Assembly (NCBI RefSeq): GCF_035582795.1
Contig: NC_134366.1
Coordinates: 137,044,756 to 137,108,755, forward strand
DNA length: 64,000 nucleotides
DNA from: Mycteria americana
Lineage: Eukaryota; Chordata; Aves; Ciconiiformes; Ciconiidae
Direction of reading: 5' to 3'
The notes under the pieces were generated by a model that worked only from the letters and a program-made list of their open reading frames with translations, was not told the origin of the DNA and did not search any database. Positions 35,401 through 49,049 of this stretch are shown piece by piece. A program made the position numbers and the translations under genes. The number at the start of each line of letters is the position of its first letter. The first letter of the stretch is position 1.

Positions 35401-38400
35401 GCTTTGAGTTCCATGCAGTGTGGACTCTTGTATTTATCGCTCTTGTTAAACCAATTCTGCACTCACTTCCAAACTGCTACTGAACTGCATATTTTTTTGT
35501 TGCCCTTCACTTGACCAGATGTTATTAAAAGCCTGAGCACTAACCACCACGCTTACTGCGGTATGCCGAAGGGGTGTTGGTCACAGGCCTCCTCACATCC
35601 TTGTCCTCAGAGACAGCGTACAGCCCAGCACAGTGTTCTGGAAGGACAGGAATCACCACTGAGCAACTCCAGATCAGCTTCCATAAACCTTTGGGTTAAT
35701 TAATAGTTAGTTGATGGTGGTTAGAAAACAGCATCTGGCTTATTTTGATGACCTGGACTGGTAACTTGTCCTGGATACGTCCAACTGCATAACTTCCATA
35801 CCCCTCTTCTGCTGCCTTCCAGTCATCTCCAAAATGAAAAGCTGTTTTCCTTCAGTGCTTTCACAGAGTCAGAGCTTGAACTGCTGCCATTGCAAGAGGT
35901 TCTGCATTTCACACCACTAATAAGCACTTTGTGCATATTAGCACTAATAGCACTTTAGCAAAGATGCACTTTGTTAACATTGATGTAATTCCTACACACG
36001 AGACCAAATTTGGGCTGCTCAAAATGTGGTATGTGTGTTAGCAAAACATAAGCACATTAGGAAAACAACATGAAAAGGGCAATACTGGCCAGAGGTTCTA
36101 ATGCTAATTACAACTATCCAAATAACCTGCTCAAAGGCTTTGCTGCTGCAAAGTCAATGTTCCCAATGTTTGTTCAGGTACAGCCTTGTCCGGTAAGAAT
36201 AGCTCTACATCTGACTCCCATGCAGGGACAATCTCGGCATCCAAGACAAGCTGCTCAACGGGTACACTTTTTTTTTTACCTATGCTTTCCTTTTATTTCT
36301 TGGCTCAAAATCTGGTTCTGAGACCCTAACTTGCAAGCAAATTAAATTGATTTCACATGCAAACTCCTCCACATGCAAAATTAAGGCCCCACATTTTTTA
36401 TTCTGAGTATCTCTTTGAGAGTTGATGCCAGCACAACTGGCAAACAAAATGGATTCATCAGGACTGCCAGTGTCCAGCAACTGTCAATAGAAAATCAATC
36501 TTTAGGGCAGTAGACCATTAAAAAAGAGGAGAATGTAAGTGTTATTAGCTTAGATGTGTAACCTGATTATATGGAAGTCTCAATGGCAATTACTGTGAAT
36601 ATTTATCTGCTTTCCACAGTGCTCTGTCAAATAAAAATTGAAGGAATGGTACAATCCCGTTACACTAAAAGATAAATGCCTCAAAACGAAATAGGTTGAG
36701 CAAGTAACACACTCACTGCCGTATTGATTTGTATGTTCACAGCATATGCACAGTCACTGATCTCAGCAGCTATTAAAGGTTTACTTAAATCTATATGACA
36801 TTCACGTGTATTTAAGCATCCTGATTTACAGTCTGGTCCTTAGTGAAATTCGCTCTGCAAATACCCAGTTTAGTAGAGAAGAATGAGCAGCCATTCCCAG
36901 GACAGAAGAATTCCCAAGTCAAGGATGTAAATGGGTGACAAAGACAATGGAATACTTCTTACAGAAAACACATAGCAGTGATGCCTGGCTTGTGATATGC
37001 TTAAATTTGGAAGTATTTGGCAGGTTGAGATCCTGTATTTTTCAGAGTTGAAGACATAGGAGAGAACTTGGTGCACAAATATGAAATGGTGGGAGTGGAT
37101 CAGCTGCCTGAAAAAAAGAAAAACAAACAAAGCCACTTTGTCCTCAGATTGCCTCCTGAGGGTTTTAGCCTAGATGTTATTACAGTTCAAATATAAACTA
37201 GATGAACCATTCAAACTGGTTTGTTGCCCTGTCCTTTAGCAACTGAGCATAATATCCCATCTTCCAAAATGCACAAACATCCTTGCCACCAGTAGCCAGA
37301 TGTTATAATAGTTTTTAGTTTTCTGATAGCTCAAAAGGTTCTCAGTCCTTTATACACCTATAAAGGTCTAAACTACAGCTCTTGTGTGCATTAATTCACT
37401 GCAGTTCACTAAACCTAACAACCTTCCAGTAAGTGGCATCTTCTACCACACTTCCTTGTCCTGGATGTGATTTCTCAGTATTGAAATAAGTGAAAAGGAG
37501 GTTTGCAAAAACAAAGAAACAGGTCTGGGCAGGAATTGCTTTGAGGAGCAGCTTTTTCTTGAATGTGATGTAAAACCATTTGCAGTAACAATGAAGATGT
37601 ATCATCTATTAAAAAAAAAAAAGTTACATCTTTTTTGCCTCTGAGAAGTATTTACTTCTAGCCATAAACTCATTAGCCTCTATCATGGAAAATGCATAAA
37701 GAGACTTTCAATTAGCTCTTGTCCTTCACTAATTTTACTAGAAAAACAGCAATAAAAAACCCCACATTTCTCCTGGAGACTTTGCCATTTTTGATCTGTA
37801 TTACTCTTATTTCCATAAAACTATGTATGGTATTTATCTCTTTAAGTACAATACTGGTAGTCCGAGTCCAAAGCTACATTCCATGGATCTTGTGGGACAG
37901 TGTCAAAGCCTTCTCCTGTCATTTTGCTGCATTCAGCTCTGGCAGTAGGTGTCAGCAGAAGCTAACCAAGTGAACCTTCCCACTGATCCCAGGAACTGCC
38001 ACGCTACAGGGATGATACATTAGTGCTATAAGGCACAACTACTTTGTCACTCTATTGCCTTTTATCTGACTGATCAAATAAAGAAAAACAGCGGGTCCAA
38101 CTGCTGAACAACATGATTGTACACTACTGAGCAAATAAGCAGGACAAGCTTTGCTTACGCATGAAGATTTCATTACCATAGCAAAGGTGGTAGGCTAGTT
38201 GAGAAGACATATTGATACAGAAGAACACTGCATCTGAAGAATGACAGGGAACCCTGATTTGCACATTGAGAACATGAGTGCCTGTTCTGCGGGCCAGAAC
38301 TCATCAGAAGGTCTGCTCAAATAACTGCAACAAAATGGGGGTGAAGAGAAAGCAGAGGAAAGATCCCACTATGGTATGACTTTACTATAGGGCACTGCAT

Positions 38401-39079
38401 AAGGAAGATTCAGGGGATATAATTTTAAGGGGAGGATTTCAAATAAAATCATACTAAGGTCCTTCATTACCACCAAGTTCACTACTCAAATTAACAGATA
38501 TCTGCTGGTAAACAGGTACAGTGGGAGAAAATTGGCTAACAGGTAAAGTTTGAGAGAGAATCTGTTGATATAGAAGACGTAAGACATCCTATAGAGAAGG
38601 CTTTCTAGATTTGAATCTGAGCAAATCTATCTGAGTGAAGAAAAGTAGCAAGTTGCACAACTGTTCATGAAATGACAAGAAAGATAAAGAAAGACAATGG
38701 ACTTTAATAAAACATCTCTGAAACTCTCCACATTGCTAGATAAGGTTTCATGGGAAGAAAGTAAAAATCAAAAATAATTCTGAAAAAATGGGAAGTTTGT
38801 GCCCAAACCATCCCGATCCAAGGACTAATAAAGTGCAGAAAAATCAACTTGGTTAAACAATGACATTGACAATGATATTGACAAACTCAAAAAGAACCAT
38901 ACCAAAAATAAAAAACTAAATCAAATTACCAAGCAGAAAGCAATACGGTCAAAAAAATCCAATGATGCCAAAGCAGAAAGTAAGACACAATTAAGGGGCT
39001 ATAAGGAGGACATTCTGCAAATGCATAATTACTATGAGGAATAGTTGACAATGCCAGCCCAATATGGTAACCTGTTTTC
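32500..39079. other. Intergenic stretch without recognised gene
   Basis: AT-rich DNA between the VCPIP1 promoter and an old CR1 relic. No exon, RNA gene or clear transposon was recognised. All open frames are short and without family resemblance. Confidence 0.6.
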
Positions 39080-39810
39080 TCTCAGGCCACATACATGCGA
39101 AGAAGTGATAGCTGTCTTATCTTGGCATTCGTGAGTTTTGGTATCCTCTGACATTACACCTTACAATCAAGCTAGCCGATCGGATACTGCTGTGCTAGAT
39201 AGAAAAGCCATGATTATAGCATACTTATGTAATCACGGCATATGCAGAGCAGCTGGTCACTACCAAACTGTAAAAGCATATCAAAATGAGGTTATGCAGG
39301 CATCTGTCCTCAGTCTGTTCATTAATTACATGCAAGATTATACTTATTAAACTTGTGGGAAACACTAAGCTGGAAAGAGCTGCAAGCACTTTGAGGGCGA
39401 AATTTATAGTTCAAAATTCTCTTGACAAGCCGGTGAAATAATTAGAAATCAGCATATATAATACTTGATTCTCACTTATAATCACAAGATAAAGGAGTAA
39501 ATTTATTGGAAACATACTTCAGAAAGGATCAGGGCATACAGTGAATCACAAACTGATTGTGAGTCAGCCATGTCATATTGTTATGAAAAAGCAAAGCCTT
39601 TTAAAGGATTCAGAGCATGAGTATCGCAGGTAAGACAAAATGATCGACATGGCAACTTGCAGCAAGCGCAGTGTGTGTTGGTACCTGATTTCAAGAAGCA
39701 TGTGAACCAACAGGGAAAAGTCCAAGCTAGATGAACAAAACATAATCATGGTCTAGAAAAAAAGAAGACGTGAGAGAAAGAATGGATGTCCTCATCTAAG
39801 CATGCAAGAG
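39080..39810 (+). mobile_element. Ancient CR1-type LINE relic, plus strand
   Basis: The sequence follows the reverse-transcriptase region of old amniote CR1/L3-like elements in order. A segment like atagctgtcttatcttggcattc (start of the catalytic domain) is followed by ctgtcctcagtctgttcatt, then aacactaagctgg with gctgcaagcactttga, then ggatcacaaactga with gtgagtcagc, and finally a tggtctagaaaa segment. It has many substitutions and indels and no usable frame. It was recognised by eye; family assignment and edges are approximate. Confidence 0.65.
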
Positions 39811-40021
39811 CTAGGTAACTGAGGCTGGTATCACACACGGACTTGGAAGTAAGAGTCAAGATATCAGTAAAGAAAGATGATAAAAAATTAGAGGATATGA
39901 GAAAAAATATGTCAGAGATTATATTGCTTCATGATAAATAATCTGCTCTACTCCCAACCCTTTCCCATCTTTCTATTTGTGTCTATGACTGCTAAGTCCC
40001 CCCCTCTGATATTTAAGTGTT

Positions 40022-40196
40022 GTTCACCTCCTGTTTATACCATATTAGGGTATAACCTACCCTATAGGGTAGATGTATGGTGTAGGTGTATAGAGTAGGT
40101 GTCCCATGTTAGGGTATAACCTACCCATGGTATAAACATTTATACCATGTTTATACCACCTCCTGTTAAGTTAAGTTCACCTCCTGTTTATACCAT
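40022..40196. repeat. Cluster of direct and inverted repeats
   Basis: A 22-bp unit (gttcacctcctgtttatacc plus at) occurs at 40022-40043 and 40175-40196. An 18-bp unit (ttagggtataacctaccc) occurs at 40045-40062 and 40109-40126. A perfect 16-bp palindrome (ctaccctatagggtag) lies at 40057-40072. A hairpin with 10-bp arms (atggtataaa / tttataccat) and a 2-nt spacer lies at 40127-40148, overlapping a second inverted pair ending at 40157. It matches no repeat family I know. Confidence 0.85.
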
Positions 40197-40199
40197 GAG

Positions 40200-43100
40200 C
40201 AGCCAGCCCAGCACTCAAGGTGAACTGTGAAATTTCGGGGAATGTTCCTGACAAAGACAAACAAAACCATGCTATGTTGAAAACCAGAAAAAAGCAAAAT
40301 GAGAACTTGAGAAAAAGAGACTGAGAGCTTACCTTCTTGTATGTGGGTTAGGAGACCTGAGAGTTTCAGGTAGTTTTATAATAACCTATAGACCAAAAAA
40401 TATTTGACTGAAGCCGTTACCCCTCTCAAGAGCATTATTCCCAACCCAGCTCTTCCAAAGCACTTCACTGGCTCTCTGACGCATGTCCTTCCATGAAGGA
40501 AAAATAAATTAAAGTATCGGGGGACTAAAGAGATTCAGTGAATCGATGGTGTAGTGGAGGGGGAAGAGGTGCACATGGGACCTGTGGTAGGGGGAGACAA
40601 CATAAGCAGCCTCGGGCAGGGTGGGAAACCCCAGCTCTGCAGAAAGGGAGTCCCAGCAATCCCTCTTCCTTGTTGCACAATACCAGACCCCTGGAAGAAG
40701 GCCTCAGGCAGATATTTTTACTACAGTTGTCTGAATAAGATGGAGAAGAAACTAGAGGATATGTAACTCTGCCCAAAACTTTGCCTTTCAAGTCTAGGTG
40801 TAGGAGAGGCAGTGGGTAGTTTCACCAAATAACTCTTTAGTAACAGATACGATCTGAAAATATTCTGAAGTGGAGAACATGGCATTTTTACCACTGGTTT
40901 AACATTGGTTTAGGTTTATCTAATCCCTACTTTAAATATTGTGTCTCAGGTGCTTCCTAGAACTCCAGACACTTCCCAAATAGACCTTTTGTGAGCAGCT
41001 ATCTCCTATCATGTGTGCAAAAGGATTTCTCATAAACTTCCAGCAGTTCCCACCAGCAAAGAAGCTACCTCAGATGCAAATAGCTACCAGTGTTTGAAAC
41101 ATGCTCTACTGGGAGCAGATCCATGTACCAGTTGGTTAGCACACATGGGACACTCTATTCTTCCTGCTGGAGCTCTGCAAGAGTTGATTACAAAACAGAT
41201 ACTTTTAGAATGGAGTTACAGCACATTACAGACCCCAGGGCTTAGTAACATGGATATCTCTCCTTCACGTGCCCAGTTCAGTTATCCTTTCACTGTACAC
41301 CCATTGTATTTCACTATGCTTATTTCTGTGTGCAAGTTTATAAAAAAAAGATGAGTAATTTCAGGTCTTTCCCAGCGTACCCTACAGAAGAGACTTCATC
41401 AGTTTCCTTAATCTGGTTTCATCTGTATGTGATTTTACAATGCAGAAAAATTCATAGAACAGAAGACAGTAAAGATGAGAAAGCAGAACAACAAAATCAA
41501 AGGAAAACAAAAATTTTATTTTAATTTTTAAGTTGTACTCTCACTATCAGCCTGAAAAGAGTACCTGTGTTAATGAAGAGTGAGCATTAAGCAACACCAC
41601 TTCAGATTTACGCATACATAAAAAAGACTTCACATATATTACCTTTATTAACCCCTCCACTTCACTTAGAAATAGGTAACAGCTTCCTTACAGCCTTCTA
41701 CTCTTGCCCACTCAAAAGGCTTATTCTCTTCTTTTAAAGACTTTATACCCCAACTCCTATATTAAGACAAATAAGAACACCTCCATGTGTTTGTGGTAGG
41801 TTTTGAGATTTTATTTCTGGGAAAGCTGTTGCCTCATCTTTGGTACTTCCTGATAACTCATGGGAAACATCTGAGGCAGGGACTTTCTTGTTCCCCAAAA
41901 TGGTAACCATAGCTGGAATTAAAATGAAAAAAGAGAAGAAACAAAAACCCACTTCATTAAATAAATCTATTTTCTAAGTAAGTAAGTGGGATGTTTTCTT
42001 ACACTGAAACTTTGGTAAGTTAATTGAATTTCAGCTTCTTGGAGACTTCCATTGTTGTATCACATGATGTATTTTTTTTCCTATACCACTAAGATTTAAT
42101 CCAAATTCCCTTTTCTTAAGAAGCAAAAGTAGACTTAGGGTTTTACTTAGGGCCTCTGACTCATCATCTGCTTATTACATGTTGCAGTGAGTAAGAAAGA
42201 TGACTATATGTCCTCTCATGTTTTCTTTGCTGTATCCTTTGGTTTTCTGTTTGGAGGTATCTAGATATAATAATTATGTAGCACCCTTGTAATACATGCC
42301 ATACTGCCTTTTTTTCTTGCATCTTTTTGTAGAGAAATAGCTAATTCTTGGCTGGAGTTTGAGATTTGTTATTTAATATATTAAAGATAAATAGTTTTAT
42401 TATTTTTAAAGAAGTTTATTACAGATTTAAAGAATATACTGTCTTCATTATTTTAGTTAATTCTGCTTGCAGGGGTTGACTGTTAGATGCCAACATTGAC
42501 AGCCAACGTGACTGGTGTTTCATATGACAAATAGTTCATAGCAGCAGGGATCCTGAATGCAAAAAACGGGCTCTGCTTTGTATGCAAAAATTAAACAGGC
42601 TTGTGGTGTGAATAAATGAAACTTACAGTGTATCCAGTAACAGAAGCTGAAGGGCAGTGAACCCTCTGGTCTAATTAACCTTGAGCTTTACAGAGAACAT
42701 ACTTAAACATTTAACAGTAGCATAATATGCCACAGCAGTTGAGTAAGAGGATATGATAAAAGAAAAACAAATTTACTTTTTGGAAGGAGAGAGAGAAAAT
42801 GAAGTGTGTTTACTAGCTATCTAGACGGAGGATCCCATGCTTAATTGCTTACCTCTCACCGTTTCAGGAGAAGAACTCTACTTACTGTGCTGAAAACTGC
42901 TCCTAGTTAGGGGCTAAGTAACAGTGCTTACATGTCCTGAAATGTCACCCACAAACTTGGCAGTATCTTCTTCCTATTAAATTCACCAGTATTCACCTTG
43001 TCTCAGGATCAGACTGCTAACGACCATTATTTAATAACAACTAAGACTTGGAAACATGTCTCTTTATACTCTGGAGGTGGGCACCTCACCTGAATATCCA

Positions 43101-46029
43101 TCTATGGTGGACTTCAATTCTGCAAAATCTGATCTAGATTTACTCATGACACTGACGAGTACAAACTAAAGTACAAAACTCAAAGCATCCAACAGTGTAG
43201 GAAATATAACCAAGTGAAACCAACTTAAAATGGTGGCTATGAGAAGGGTGACCTCCACTCTTCTCTACCTGTTCTGATTTGGGTGTTGATATGAACGTCT
43301 AATGGCAATGCTTTGGAGCAGATGATTTTTCCGTGGAGGCACAATGGGAGTTAGACAGGAATCCCTAGATGTGATTTGGCAACCAAGTTCCAGGAGCTCA
43401 ATAAAGCACTTAAATTTCTTTTTATTTAACATTTGTGTTGAGCTTTCATCTTAATTGCTGTACTCCATGTTTCAAATATTCAATAAAACATGTAAGTGTT
43501 ATACTACCTTACTGGAGGAAAGTAAATTCAATACCTATACCTTGTAAAGCTCTATGCTTATTAGAAATATGAATAGTTAGCTAGCCCCCTGAAGACAAAT
43601 TTTATCATTCCTTCAGAAACTTGCTCTGAAAAAATGGGAATTTGTGTGCCTGAAGATAGGAACCTCTTCATGAACATGAATTTAGTGGCAGATGAATGCC
43701 ATGTCACAACAAGCCTTTCTCATGATACGTCATCATTGATTTATTTCCTTGCTAGTATATGGTTGTGGGGGATCTAACTAGCCTGAGCGTGTACTGTCAG
43801 CGTGAACAGACAATCCTAGGTGAAAGATCACCTCGTATAACTTTCTGCTCTCTACTTTAAAACTTTCTTAACTTCTTTTATTTCACTTGTCCTTAGTCTA
43901 TTTCTTTCCTCCCTACTTCAGCTTATAGCCTATAGTGCTAGAAAGCTCGCTACCAGTCTACATCAGCTCACAACCCTTTGTCTTTGCAATTTTCCCTTGT
44001 AAAGTTCAGCTTGCACTATTACGCAGCTTCTTGATGTGGGAGGAAGCAGAAGTAGGATGTATGTAGGCAGAGTTGCTATGGGGAATGAAGTGCAAAGGGA
44101 GAAAGGTGCATGCAAATAGGTGAAGCGACAAACAGAATGAAAGAAGGTATAGCAAGAAGGCAGAAGTGATGGTGACCTCACAAAAGACGTTTCCCCCCTT
44201 TGTTTGGTGTCTCACAATAAGGTGGAGAATACATCATCGTGACAACTTCTCAGTTACTGCAGAAAGGGTTTACTCTGGCCTCAGTCTGTGCACCAGGCTG
44301 CGGGTGTTGACAGGAGTTTTGTTATGCTTTAAAAGCAGTACGTCATCATCATCTGTTTTTTCCCCATTTTCTCTTTCTGTGTTGCTGGTGCTTCTAGGTA
44401 AGCTGTTCAGACATTGACCTGTGTGTAGTTAAACAGATCAACCTGTCTGCAAGGATATGTATAAGAAAAGAAAACAAATGATGGAGCAAACAGATGACGG
44501 AACAAATGAGGTACATCTATTAGCTTTGTTTGTTCAGCACCAGGACTGAGACCAACCTTTTAAATATTTTCTAGGTTTAGTGCTTCCTATTATGGATGAT
44601 GTAGCATTAAGGACCTTGAGCGTGTACTTATGTCCTCGCAGTGGAATACCAGAGCAAGAGGAAAACATGCTGTTCTTACAGGGCAATTACGATGGAAGAA
44701 AAGAAAAGGCTGACTGTAGTGGCAAGTAATTTTTTTCTTTGTTCCTTTTTTTTTAAAGAGGATTTCACCTTAGGTGAAATTTGCTTATATTGAAGGAGGG
44801 GACGGTTAAGATTCTCACTGATATTTAGGTCTTGTGCTGTGGTTGTACAGGAGTGCAATAGCCTGAGTAGCCACAGAAGAGTCTCCAAGACTTTCCAAGC
44901 CACAGACTTTCCAAGTCTGGTACAGACTTGGAAAGAGTGTGAATTTGCAGTCGCCCAGGGGCTCCACCACCACAGCAATGTCATGGAGGGGCCAGGGCTG
45001 CGTCTGCAGGTTGTGGTCTAGACTGGAAACTTTTTCCCAGGCTGTCAGCAAGCCAACCCATCACTTGCAGAAGGACGATGTCTTTCTCAAGCCACCTAGT
45101 TTGGGTCAAACTGCACGTAGGGCAGGAAAAATGGATTCTATCAGGTCAAAGAAAGATTTGTAGTGTTTTTACACACACACAAAAAAAGGACTAGAAGAGA
45201 CTTCCAGTGGTTCAGCCTCCTCAGCTGATAAAAGCTGCTGTTTATGGCTGTCCTTTTGTTTTTCTTCCTACTAGCTCTGTGTTCCTTTTAAGTGGCAGGA
45301 AAACTCTAGAAAGAGTCGCATATTATTGTTAAATAACTGAGGTGGGTTTCACTTAAAATGGATGCTTTTTACAATTTTTAATTTCAGACAAGGAACAAAG
45401 AATACAAGAATACCTTGTTAGAGCTTTGGAAGTAGAATTCCTGGCGCCAGTATGGGATGAGCACCAACAAAACTAGGTACTGTATCCAGTGTTTAAGAAG
45501 TACAAGAATCTTGTGATGATACATCAGGTTATAGGCTACTCTGGGGTTGAGGAAGGAGAAAAGAACATTTTTTATTCTGTTTTTGTTTTTGTCCTGAAAC
45601 AGGAGAAAACCTTCCAAGACTTTTTCCTCATTCAGGTTCTCTGGGAGAGATACATCTGTTAGTCTTGTCTCTACCAATTTAATCCAATGCAGAAATAGTG
45701 TTCTAATACTGAAAGATTAATTCCTGAAAATCTAGGCCTTACAGGAAAGGTTTAGTTGTGTTAATCAACACTTTCTCCCAAGTACATAATGTGGCAAGAA
45801 TCTCTCTTGGACTTTTTAGCATTACTTCTGCATAACAGGGGTGGATATCTTGAATGGGTCAAACAGCATAACCTTTTTGTCTGGAGATTTGCATTTTGGA
45901 AGTTGTCCTGAAAATAGATTCTGTGTGATTGTATTCTAAACAATTACACACAGAAGATGGATCAAGGACACCCACATGGACATAATATTAAATGTATGCA
46001 AGACTTATGAGAAACAGAAGGCTACGATG
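40200..46029. other. Intergenic stretch without recognised gene
   Basis: AT-rich DNA with no recognised exon or RNA gene. There is a short CA run at about 45171-45181. Open frames are short and lack family similarity. Confidence 0.55.
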
Positions 46030-47394
46030 ATCATAGGATCACAGAATCATAGAATAGTTTGGGTTGGAAGGGACCTTTAAAGGTCATCTAGTCCAACCCC
46101 CCTGCAATGAGCAGGGACATCTTCAACTGGATCAGGTTGCTCAGAGCCCCGTCCAACCTGACCTTGAATGCTTCCAGGGATGGGGCATCTACCACCTCTC
46201 TGGGCAACCTGTTCCAGTGTTTCACCACCCTCAGGGTAAAAAATGTCTTCCTTCTAGTCTGAATCTACCCTCTTTTCGTTTAAAACCATTACCCCTTGTC
46301 CTATCACAACAGGCCCTGCTAAAAGTTTGTCCCTATCTTAAGCCCCCTTTAAGTATTGAAAGGCCACAATAAGGTCTCCCCAGAGCCTTCTCTTCTCTAG
46401 GCTGAACAACCCCACCTCTCTCAGCCTTTCTTCATAGGAGAGGTGTTCCATCCCTCTGATCATTTTCATGGCCCTCCTCTGGACCCTCTCCAACAGGTCC
46501 ATGTCTTTCCTGTGCTGAGGATTCCAGGACTGGATGCAGTACTCCAGGTGAGGTCTCACCAGAGTGTAGCAAGGCAGAATCACCTCCCTCAACCTGCTGG
46601 CCACGCTTCTTTTGATGCAGCCCAGGATACGGTTGGCTTTCTGGGCTGTGAGCACACATTGCTGGCTCATGTCCAGCTTTTCATCCCCCAGTACCCCCAA
46701 GTTCTTCTCCACAGGGCTGTTCTCAATCCTTTCATCCTCCAGCCTGTATTGATACCGGGGGTTGCCCCGACCCATGTGCAGGACCTTGCGCTTGGCCTTG
46801 TTGAACCTCATGAGGTTCACATGGGCCCACTTCTCGAGTTTGCCCAGGTCCCTCTGGATGGCATCCCATCCCTCAGGTGTGTCAACTGCACCACTCAGCT
46901 TGGTGTTGTCCACAAACTTGCTGAGGGTGCACTCGATCCTACTGTCTATGTCATTGACGAAGATATTAAACAGTACTGGTCCCAGTACAGATCCCTGAAG
47001 GACACCACTTGTCACCGATCTCCATGTGGACATTGAGCCATTGACCACTACCCTCTGGATGCGACCATCCAACCAATTCCTCATCCACTGAACAGTCCAT
47101 CCATCAAATCCATATCTCTCCAATTTAGAGAGAAGGATGGTGTGGGAGACCATGTCAAAGGCCTTACAGAAGTCCAGATAGATGACATCCATAGCTCTTC
47201 CCTTGTCCAGTGATGTAGTTACTCCATCTTAGAAGGCCACTAGGTTGGTCAGGCAGGACTTGCCCTTGGTGAAGCCATGCTGGCTGTCTCGAATCACCTC
47301 CCTGTTCTCCATGTGCCTTAGCAGAGCTTCTAGGAGGATCTGTTCCATGATATTCCCAGGCACAGAGGTGACGCTGACAGGTCAGTAGTTCCCA
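46030..47394 (-). mobile_element. CR1 LINE, minus strand, 5'-truncated and inactivated
   Basis: The 3' end lies at the low-coordinate side, with the CR1 terminal words (catagaatag, ggttggaagggacc, tctagtccaaccc). Reading leftwards from 47394, the element encodes CR1 reverse transcriptase: [61 protein letters not shown] and [13 protein letters not shown]. Damage is visible. The active-site box has Asn instead of its second Asp (codon 46905-46907), and an in-frame TAA stands at 47229-47231 where Tyr is expected. About 1.36 kb remains of a longer element. It is younger than the relics at 39 and 59 kb. Confidence 0.93.
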
Positions 47395-48620
47395 TGATGT
47401 TTAAATGTACTTCAGCTTTCTATGATAAATGATCTAAATAATCTGGCAATTTTCCAAGTTCATATTTTGGACCATCAGCACAGTTTTAAAGAAGCCATCA
47501 GTCAGAAAGAGAAACGTTCGACACAACGGCAATTGTAGCAGCTCGAGTGCACAATTCCAGCAAGTGGTGGTAGGCTAAAGAAAAGACCGAGGCCAGAAGT
47601 TAATTATAGGTGCAGTCAAATGACTGGGCATAATGATGGGCTAAAACAGCATTCCCAGTAAAAATGTGTTAGCGAAATCCTTAAATGAAGAGAGTGAAAG
47701 AGGAAGCTTGCATGAAATCATACCATCTTGGCAATCTTATTCCATCTTATTCCTATCTTTCCTCAAAGACGTGGCTTTTAGCTGTACATTTTCGTCTCAC
47801 TCCTTTGCTTAATTAGAAGCGGGGAAGGAATGAACTATCCAAAGTGTATTGAAGGGACACTGTAATGTAGCGATCATTCTTTTAAGATATACTAGGACAT
47901 CAGATTAACTATACCAGACCATCAGACTGAGCTCTTTGTCTAGGATTCACTTTTGCCCATACTATAGTGTCTGTTTTCTTTCTTGCATCTCAGGATGCCT
48001 TTCTCAGTAGGCTCTTGCCTTCCTTTTTTTGCCACTGAAAAATTTCACCTGTGCCCCATCTGTTCTTGGAACAACCTCCCTCGTCTCACATCCCATCTCT
48101 GAGGCCTTCCTGAAATTCTCCTTGTTTTGCGAAGCCTCCAAGCTGGTACCATCTTCTTGGGCGTGCCACGTGAGAACCTCAGCCGGCCATACTCAGAACC
48201 ATGAATCTGATACACAGAAGTGTTTTGAGGCAGGATTGCGCAAATTAAGGGCAGGGTGGGTTTTTCTGTGCTGCATCCTGTGGTGGTATGTGGAGAAGAA
48301 AGTGTGGCAGGAAGCACCGAAGGAGCAGCCAGAAAAGAACCAACAAATGTTGCTCGAGACAAACTTATAACTCTATTTTTACCACATCCTGCTGTGAGAA
48401 ATGAGCACTGAAAGCAACTGTTGAAGAAAAAAGGCAAAATAATGCCGAGAAGACAGAAGGGGGAGGATGCTTCTGCACCCTAGCTAATGTCTCCAATGTC
48501 TCTTTCCTCCATCCAACCCGATTAATTCATTTTTGCTGGCCAGATGAATGAAATACTGACATCAAAAATCCATCTTCGCCTTCTGTGACAGCTTTGCAGT
48601 TGACGGAGCGACCCAGTAGT
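47395..48620. other. Intergenic stretch without recognised gene
   Basis: Between the CR1 copy and the SGK3 island no exon or RNA gene was recognised. An overlapping pair of open frames at 48029-48437 on opposite strands has no family resemblance. Confidence 0.5.
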
Positions 48621-49049
48621 GCGTAGGCTCCGCACATTTAGCTGACGAGGAGTAACTCGTCGTGTGTCTCTGCGAGCGGCCAGCACCGCGGGCGCTGCTT
48701 CAGAGCGCTGCCACCCCCTCCAAACCTGCTGCCGGCGCGCAGCGTGCGCTGGATGCGGGGAAGACGGCCTCGCCCTGGATTACCCGCCGGTTTAACTGGA
48801 GGCCGGAGGAGCCCGGTAATCCGGCCTTGAATCCCACATCCCAGCGTCTGCCGGCAGCCGCAGGCTCTGCAGGCGGCAGGCGCAGCTCTGCCCCTGCCCG
48901 TCCCTCGGGCAGCCGCAGCCCCGGGGCCCTCCGCGGGAGCGGGCCGGGGCCGGGCCGGGGGCAGGCCGCTGGGGGCCGGGGCGGAGCGGGCCGGGGCCGG
49001 CGCCGGCCGCGAGTCCCCGCCTGACCCCGCTCGCCGCCACCCGGGGGGC

